Assembly (NCBI RefSeq): GCF_028453695.1
Contig: NC_135774.1
Location: 496,001 to 560,000, forward strand
Source: Augochlora pura
Lineage: Eukaryota; Arthropoda; Insecta; Hymenoptera; Halictidae
Length of the DNA stretch: 64,000 nt
Reading direction: 5' to 3'
The notes below the pieces were generated by a model that was not told the origin of the DNA, made no database searches, and saw nothing but the letters and a program-made list of their open reading frames with translations. How positions within the stretch are numbered: the stretch's first letter is position 1; each line of letters starts with the position of its first letter. This document shows, one piece after another, positions 62,784 to 64,000 of the stretch. The translations under genes were made by a program, and so were the position numbers.

Positions 62784-64000
62784 TCAAAAACGTGAAAGGA
62801 AATGGAAAGAAACGAGCTAAAATGAAACACGAGGAGACAAATGTAATCGGTGCAACCCGTTTCTCTGTTTTCACGATCAGGTTTGCCGACAGACACTTAC
62901 TAGCCATGTCGCTGACACTGGCATTGGCCTACTCTCTCCGATGTGGTTCGTTCTCCCGGCTTACCTTCGTAGTCTCGCTTTCTTTCGTGTCTTTTCGCCT
63001 TATCGTTCGACACTCTGTCGCTCTCACTCCTTCCTCTCCCCTCTCACTCTCTCTCTCTCTCTCTTTTTCTCTATCCGTCCATCTATTCATCCATCCTTCC
63101 ATCTACTTTTATCGGCCTCTTTTCATTGTTCTCACCCTCTGAATACAAAGAAATGATAATAGTATGCGAACATTAGTATATAGACGCGAATCTGTCGCGT
63201 ACCATGCCACGTATTGCGAATGTATATGATGGTATATCGAAAAAGGAAGCCAATCGAGTCTTGCTTTTTCTCGTGACCCAGTTTTTCGCTGGAAAACTTG
63301 ATCGTTCGTTGTTTGTTCGCGTACGCGTACTTGTACTCGAATTTGTTCCGATACGAGCCCTCGAACTAGATTCTATTCTAACAGATTAAAATGTATTGTA
63401 ATCATAAGACATACGAGTAAACCTGGAACGAAACAAAATGAAACCTCTGTCCGACAACGAAAAGGGTAAAAAAAATTATGCTAGCTTCGACGGCAGGTAT
63501 GCGAGCGTGTTCGTTCGAGGACGAGCAAGGGTTCGAGGCGATCGAGAAAACCGATCGAGAAAACCGAGGTACGGAGCAACGACCGGCCATCAAGTAGGTC
63601 GGTTGTGGGCGCACGCAATCGTCGCAACGATTTTGAAAAACTGTCGTTCTACTTTTACATGAAAGCACTTTCACGGTCGCTAACCCCACGGTTAAACGAA
63701 TCTTACACCGAGAAACTTTTCGTCTTGCTCCACGTCTTGCATATGCGCAAGTACATCGTCGTCCCAATGCGTTCGTTGCTTTTACAATATCGTGCTCGTT
63801 CCAATTGGTTCGAGATTATTAGAGATTCGGATTCCAAGGAATTTTAGTCGCGGCCTAATGCAGTGCAGCATAAGATGCGAGATGTTACGACGATATCCGT
63901 CTCTATTTTCTTTCTGACCGTTCCGAAGGCAGCTTCTCTCGTTTCCCCCGATTCACTCGATTTTCACCGATACCCAGCTCGTCGCTGCCGCGTATCTTCC

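Larger units (their letters stand above)
48760..64000. other. Gene-poor region upstream of CYP18A1
   Basis: No exon I can support. The CYP18A1 promoter should lie at the left end. The longest frames (51661-52548, 60606-61421) run through simple repeats and have no family motif. A short ATG frame with a signal-peptide-like start (53687-53989) is the only one worth mention. Repeats are dense: GA (49109-49132, 62737-62783), CT (63041-63071), and pentamers at 50956-51010, 52559-52668, 54341-54375 and 54899-54952. Hexamers lie at 53039-53074, 57564-57626, 59293-59362 and 60840-60925. There are also 7-bp GTTGAAA units at 53129-53175 and 8-bp CTCGGGCA units at 60291-60322. Confidence 0.55.

Noticed and set aside
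1..64000. CRISPR arrays, prokaryotic operons or phage-like systems
   Set aside because: The spliced insect genes show this is eukaryotic nuclear DNA, and the tandem repeats lack unique spacers.

Overview
This window is eukaryotic nuclear DNA from an insect, most likely a hymenopteran (bee or ant). The evidence is small GT-AG introns inside conserved insect genes, very high CpG density, many short tandem repeats, and gene content matching insect ecdysteroid and Hedgehog-pathway loci. The species call is an inference; family placement of the genes rests on motifs and remembered family sequences, not on a search.

Four protein-coding genes are well supported, all between about 31.7 and 48.7 kb. 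(1) fused (fu), the Hedgehog-pathway serine/threonine kinase, + strand, 8 coding exons, 31723-34086. (2) A secreted astacin-family zinc metalloprotease, - strand, 5 exons, 35677-34403, convergent with fused. (3) A cytochrome P450 of the CYP306A1 (phantom, ecdysteroid 25-hydroxylase) type, + strand, 7 coding exons, 42342-44366, with a likely intron in its 5' UTR. (4) Cytochrome P450 CYP18A1 (ecdysteroid 26-hydroxylase/oxidase), - strand, 5 exons, 48746-46151, convergent with the first P450. For each gene I worked out the splice junctions and checked that phases are consistent and the reading frame is unbroken.

The two P450s act at opposite ends of moulting-hormone metabolism: one makes a precursor of ecdysone and the other inactivates ecdysteroids. 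Their adjacency is an old arthropod arrangement. fused, phantom and Cyp18a1 also lie close together on the Drosophila X chromosome, so the block looks like conserved microsynteny.

The rest (1-31.6 kb, 36-41.4 kb, 44.4-46.1 kb and 48.8-64 kb) holds no gene I can recognise. It is mostly GC/CpG-rich sequence full of microsatellites, many with 5- to 7-bp units containing CG, plus a few G-quadruplex-type tracts. Composition becomes visibly more AT-rich at about 30 kb, just before the fused-astacin pair. A few weak open frames, including one with a signal-peptide-like start at 36195, are reported as candidates only.
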